A stretch of 64,000 nucleotides of DNA from Mytilus edulis. Lineage: Eukaryota > Mollusca > Bivalvia > Mytilida > Mytilidae. The notes under the pieces were generated by a model, which saw only the letters and a list, made by a program, of their open reading frames with translations, was not told where the DNA came from and made no database searches. Position 1 is the first letter of the stretch, and the number at the start of each line of letters is the position of its first letter. A program made the translations under genes and the position numbers. This document shows positions 60,286 to 64,000 of the stretch, one piece after another. Location: NCBI RefSeq assembly GCF_963676685.1, contig NC_092348.1:14854867-14918866 (forward strand). The letters run 5' to 3'.

Positions 60286-61412
60286 CTGTCAAAAATATGC
60301 ATCACCAGAATAGTTGTTGAGAAAAACTCAGAATGGTTACATGAAGTACAGCTATGTTGGTTGTCTGTCAAACACTGCATCTTCAAGACATGCGACTGTC
60401 ATGTATGTTTTCTGTAGTTTTTGTGACAAACCAGCTAGTTAAGATTAACTGGGTTCTTACATAAAATCGGATTGTTCAAACTCCATTCATTCAACATTCT
60501 ATTGACAATTCTTTTTATACAACCTTAATATATAATGATAAAAACAGTCCTAGCTTTTTACATTTAATCACTAATTTTAAAACTTCAGAAATAAGGTCTT
60601 TTGTAGAAACCCAGTGCCAATCTGAAAAAAATCAAAATGTAAGAATTTCAGCGCATGAAACATCAACCAAAAACTATTTACTATTTAGTTTTAATACTGA
60701 AAAGAATTAAATAACTTTTTTATGAGTTAAGCAATCACCAGAACCACAACTTTATAAATTACTCATTTCTGGATTTGATAGTCATTTCCTGTTTGTGAAC
60801 TGATTCCGTTTTTTCTTCATATGAAAACATATGACACTGTTTTTTGACATACGAAAATCGCAAAATAATCAGAATTAGTAAAAAGTCATAGTTAGCCTTG
60901 ACAAATAAATCTAGATATCTACAAACATTCGATAGAACATGTTTTTAAAATTTTGAGTACACACCTGAATAAAAACTCCACTGAAAACCGTGAGAAGTGA
61001 AAATTGTTATTAGTCCAAAAACACATTACTCGATGATATGTATATACATTGTATATGTCAAAGTATAAAATCAGGGTGAAACTCTGTTTGTTAAAGCTAC
61101 ATTTGTATTAGTACCATTTGTTTAAACTTTTACATGTCATACCATTTGTTAGGTTCAAAATTATCAAGAGTATAAAAAACTTTGAACAAATTTAACTATA
61201 AAAAAAATCTGCCATCAACAGACAACACCAAGTCTCACAAATGACAAAAGATAACCATTGAAGAGTACTTCTTGGGTGAAGCACCATTATTTTAAAGTAT
61301 ATTTACACTTTATGACGTAGTGAGCATTTTTCAGAACCACTCCTCAATCACAATGGCCTAAATGATTTATCTAGAGAATACAAAGGTTTTATATTTGTAG
61401 AGTATCTTCACT

Positions 61413-63943
61413 ATGCCACTAGAAGAAGGGAGGTTATGTAAGGCAACTTTTGCCCTGAGCTGATTCTGGTTCCCTGAGGCCCAGTTTGGATGTCTACCTG
61501 GTGTGGTCAGAACCAAAGTGGGATTCACAGGTGGAGCCACCAAGAATGCTACCTATCGTAACATGTAAGACATTATATTGATCTGATAAAGGATTAGTCT
61601 GTTATAAATTTTTATTATATTACCTTGATTACAGCTTAAAAGATATGTGAGTTATAATTTATTTGGTCAAATTTATTCTTATGATGCCTTATGCAGGCTT
61701 TATATGTTACTGTGACATTCATAACTCATATAGCACAAAAACGGTTAGCAGTTGCCTGCTGCACACTATGTTATGGAAAAGAATAACACTTGCTTTATTT
61801 TATCACTTGGTTTCAACAAATGAGTGTTAAATTTTGAATTTTATATGTTTTTGGTTTATTCTCTAAATGATATTTACCTTTGTATAGATAACAACAAATA
61901 TATTCTAATCTGTTCATTAAAATTTCTTGAAACATGCTGTAAACCAACTTATGTTTGTGAATATTTTATTTCTCGTTCTGCCTATTCTAGCCAATTTCGC
62001 AGCGATTTAATTTCATTACGTAGTTAAGTAAACCAAAATCCAATTTTTCATATTCAAGACAATTTATATATTTGCAATAGTTTTATACTCTAAAATAAAT
62101 TGCACACAAAAACTAGTTGGTTTACAATTTGTGGGAAAATAGGAATAACTTTTACTCTGAAAAACAGTTGCATGTTCTTATATTTTATCATTTAATTTTG
62201 CCAGAAATGAATAATATGTTTTAACTGTAGATTCATTTAATTTAGATTGGTAAGGTCATAAAGACATGTAAATGAATGAATGATACAATGTAGGTAAGAT
62301 AGGGAGAATATTATGCTCAAAATGTTAAATTTTATATATACTACATTCAAATTGTAATGAACTGATTTCAACTGTAAACTATTTTGTAGTGGAGATCATA
62401 CAGAGAGTATCAGCTTAGAGTATGATCCCAGTAAAATAAGCTATGGTGACCTGCTGAATAAATTCTGGTCATTCCACAATCCTACTTCATCTCACGGAAC
62501 CCAGTACATGTCAGCCATCTTTTATCATAACACTAAACAGAAAATAGAAGCAGAAGAATCAAAGAAAGAACAGCAGAAGGAAATGGTACGACCAATAGTA
62601 ACTCAGATAAAGAAAGCTGATACATTTTATGATGCAGAAGAGTAAGATATACTAAAGACATATACAAATACTGTGGATTCATTTATTTTCGTGGGCACCA
62701 AATTTTGTGGATTGAGCAAAACTTGCATTTTTGTGGATATTTGATTTCTTGGTTTGGCCAATGTCTGCATACAACCTTTTAGAAAATGTGTAATTCAGTG
62801 ATCATTTCAATCCATGGTTTATCTGTACCCACTAAATCAATGAAAATTGTTACCCCACAAAAAATAATGAATCCGCAGTAATTCATATTGTGAAATTTGG
62901 ACCCTTGGTACAAGTTTAGGTGGATTGAGAAATAATTGTATAATTGGGAAATAATTGTATAATTGAGAAATAATTGTATAATTGGGAAATAATTGTATAA
63001 TTGAGAAATAATTGTATAATTGGGAAAATCAATTTTATGTTTTTGTCAAAGTCAGCATACAAGCCATAAGAAAATTAGTTCTTTAATATTTAAATTCCTA
63101 AAACTCCTTTACACATGAAATCCACAAAAAATGGTGATCCACGAACAATAATGAATCCACAGTACCTTTGAGACAACAACAATCTTTATAGAGGCTCAAC
63201 TTTACAAACATGCACCACACATGTGGAAAGTTAATGCACATTAAATGTCATCAAATGTAGGAAGTTAAAGCTTATAAACATCTCATATAAGTAGTGAAAG
63301 CTTACAAACAAAAACAATTCATATAAGAGATTAAAGGTTACAAATATAAATAACTCAAATAAGAGGTCAAAGCATAAACAACTCATATATGTATACATAT
63401 GTACCAGTGCCTATGCTGCTTTTCCTGTTGCACTACTGTTGTGTTGATCTCTTAGTGAGCTATAAAAAACAGTTAATTTGGTACCTACCCCACCCATCCT
63501 GAAATTGTATCATTAAATCCATTTATGCCTTACAGAAAAGAAGTTTGCACAGCTGATTGATTGATTTATTGTTGGTGTTTAACACCACTACCATCTCAAT
63601 TGGCTTAATCTGTAGTCAGTTTTTAGTAGTGGAGGAAGCCCAGAGAAAACCACAACAATTGACAGGAAAACTTACACTCCAAGTCAATTAAGATTTGTAC
63701 AGGATTGGAACTCACTACCTCAGCGTTAGAAAAACATTGTACAGTAGTTGAACTATTTTATTTTCAAATTAACTTCATTTTTGCTTTTATTCTTTTAGTT
63801 ACCATCAAAAGTACCAATTGAGAAAGTATCATGAGATATTAGATAGCCTCAATCTTACTAATGAAGAGCTAATTACCTCCCCTGTTGCTTCCCGTTTAAA
63901 TGGTTACCTAGGAGGATATGGATCAGCTAAAGCTTTTGAAGAG
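61413..63943 (+). CDS. Methionine sulfoxide reductase A, selenocysteine form (partial, 3' end beyond window)
   Basis: Three exons join in frame: 61413-61564, 62390-62641 and 63799-63943 (183 codons), each with GT/AG junctions. The first exon has an acceptor at 61399-61400 and an ATG in good context. Family motifs: catalytic motif FALS-U-FWFPEAQFG with TGA at 61461-61463 (residue 17) where MsrA has the catalytic Cys of GCFW; VGFTGGATKNATYRN; GDHTE; GTQYMSAIFYHN; and TFYDAEDYHQKYQLRK, then LNLTNEELITSPVASRLNGY. The enzyme reduces methionine-S-sulfoxide in proteins. This C-terminal layout is like insect Eip71CD. All other codons are open, so TGA is read as selenocysteine rather than as a break. 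Two cysteines (residues 9 and 22, in LCKATF and FGCLPG) are visible. The SECIS element needed for decoding would lie beyond 64000. Confidence 0.88.
62668..62881. mobile_element. Miniature element with TACTGTGGATTCATT ends in MsrA intron 2
   Basis: The ends ACTGTGGATTCATTTATTTT and AAAATAATGAATCCGCAGT are inverted copies. A second right-hand end (ATAATGAATCCACAGTA) occurs at about 63147-63163, suggesting a tandem or truncated neighbour. Same family as 44855-46445. Confidence 0.75.
62925..63030 (+). repeat. 19-bp tandem repeat in MsrA intron 2
   Basis: About five copies of GAAATAATTGTATAATTGG with G/A alternation (GGG and GAG) in successive units. Confidence 0.85.
63565..63755 (-). repeat. Dispersed repeat, GGTGTTTAACACCAC end, in MsrA intron 2
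   Basis: It begins GTTGGTGTTTAACACCACTA, runs through AGTAGTGGAGGAAGCCCAGA and GAACTCACTACCTCAGCGTT, and is the opposite-orientation relative of 1785-1935. Confidence 0.7.
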
Positions 63944-64000
63944 GTGAGTCAACTTTTTAATTCATTTTGATAGCTAGTATCAATTTACACTTTCTTAATT

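Larger units (their letters stand above)
57898..61400. other. Gap between divergent CNOT10 and MsrA genes
   Basis: The two genes are transcribed away from this 3.5-kb stretch. It contains a small tandem duplication at about 58160-58350 (TAGTGCATTGCTAT words), a repeat of the CAGTGGCGG family at 59529-59875, a poly-G run near 60073-60084 and an exon-like segment at 60285-60264 on the minus strand. Promoters of both genes must lie here or in upstream exons, but I see no decisive motif. Confidence 0.45.

Noticed and set aside
61461-61463. TGA as a disabling stop in a pseudogene
   Set aside because: It falls exactly on the catalytic Cys codon, and all three exons are otherwise intact with good splice sites. 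A random stop there is much less likely than selenocysteine.
39218-63943. Functional cluster of CNOT10 with TRIM71 or MsrA
   Set aside because: Animal gene neighbourhood alone does not imply a pathway, and no shared regulatory element is visible.

Overview
This window looks like nuclear DNA of a marine bivalve, most probably a mytilid mussel. It is AT-rich, has vertebrate-like exon/intron signals (GTAAGT donors, pyrimidine-AG acceptors), and is filled with many small inverted-repeat elements, minisatellites and dispersed repeats of types I associate with mussel genomes (for example units ending in AGATGTGGTATGA...CCAATGAGACAA, and units ending in TGGCGTTAA...ACACCAA). The species call is inference, because no marker gene is present. 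There are no bacterial operons, rRNA genes or CRISPR arrays.

Four protein-coding genes can be supported. (1) A GFOD1/2-type Gfo/Idh/MocA oxidoreductase-like gene, single coding exon, plus strand, 2258-3445. (2) A TRIM71/LIN-41-type RING, B-box, filamin, NHL protein, single coding exon, minus strand, 30320-32638. (3) CNOT10, the TPR subunit of the CCR4-NOT deadenylase complex, minus strand, reconstructed here as 16 coding exons from 57897 down to 39218 (709 codons plus stop, reading frame kept across every junction). (4) The 5' part of a methionine sulfoxide reductase A gene, plus strand, three exons from 61413 to the right edge, whose catalytic cysteine codon is TGA. It is therefore very probably a selenoprotein.

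Layout: 1-2232 left-edge noncoding DNA with repeats; 2258-3740 GFOD gene and 3' UTR; 3740-23800 a long repeat-dominated stretch with palindromic elements, a 1.34-kb CAGTGGCGGATCC element flanked by a 5-bp duplication, a poly-G miniature element, a tandem pair of hammerhead ribozymes in a retrozyme-like repeat (13.9-14.4 kb), two copies of a 1-kb repeat with a BEL/Pao gag remnant, and a 33-bp minisatellite; 23800-30319 AT-rich DNA with two unassigned exon-like segments and probable TRIM71 3' UTR; 30320-33015 TRIM71 and its upstream region; 35.5-37.4 kb a 22-bp minisatellite; 39.2-57.9 kb CNOT10, whose introns hold a 2.5-kb array of 50-bp hairpin-forming units, nested transposons and a partial exon triplication; 57.9-61.4 kb the gap between the divergent CNOT10 and MsrA genes; 61.4-64.0 kb MsrA.

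The most interesting items are the Sec-type MsrA, the paired hammerhead ribozymes with a self-complementary stem III, and the let-7-complementary sites beside the TRIM71 start codon (classically let-7 controls lin-41 through the 3' UTR). GFOD, TRIM71, CNOT10 and MsrA are not an operon. CNOT10 and TRIM71 both concern mRNA repression in known biology, but nothing here shows a local functional link.
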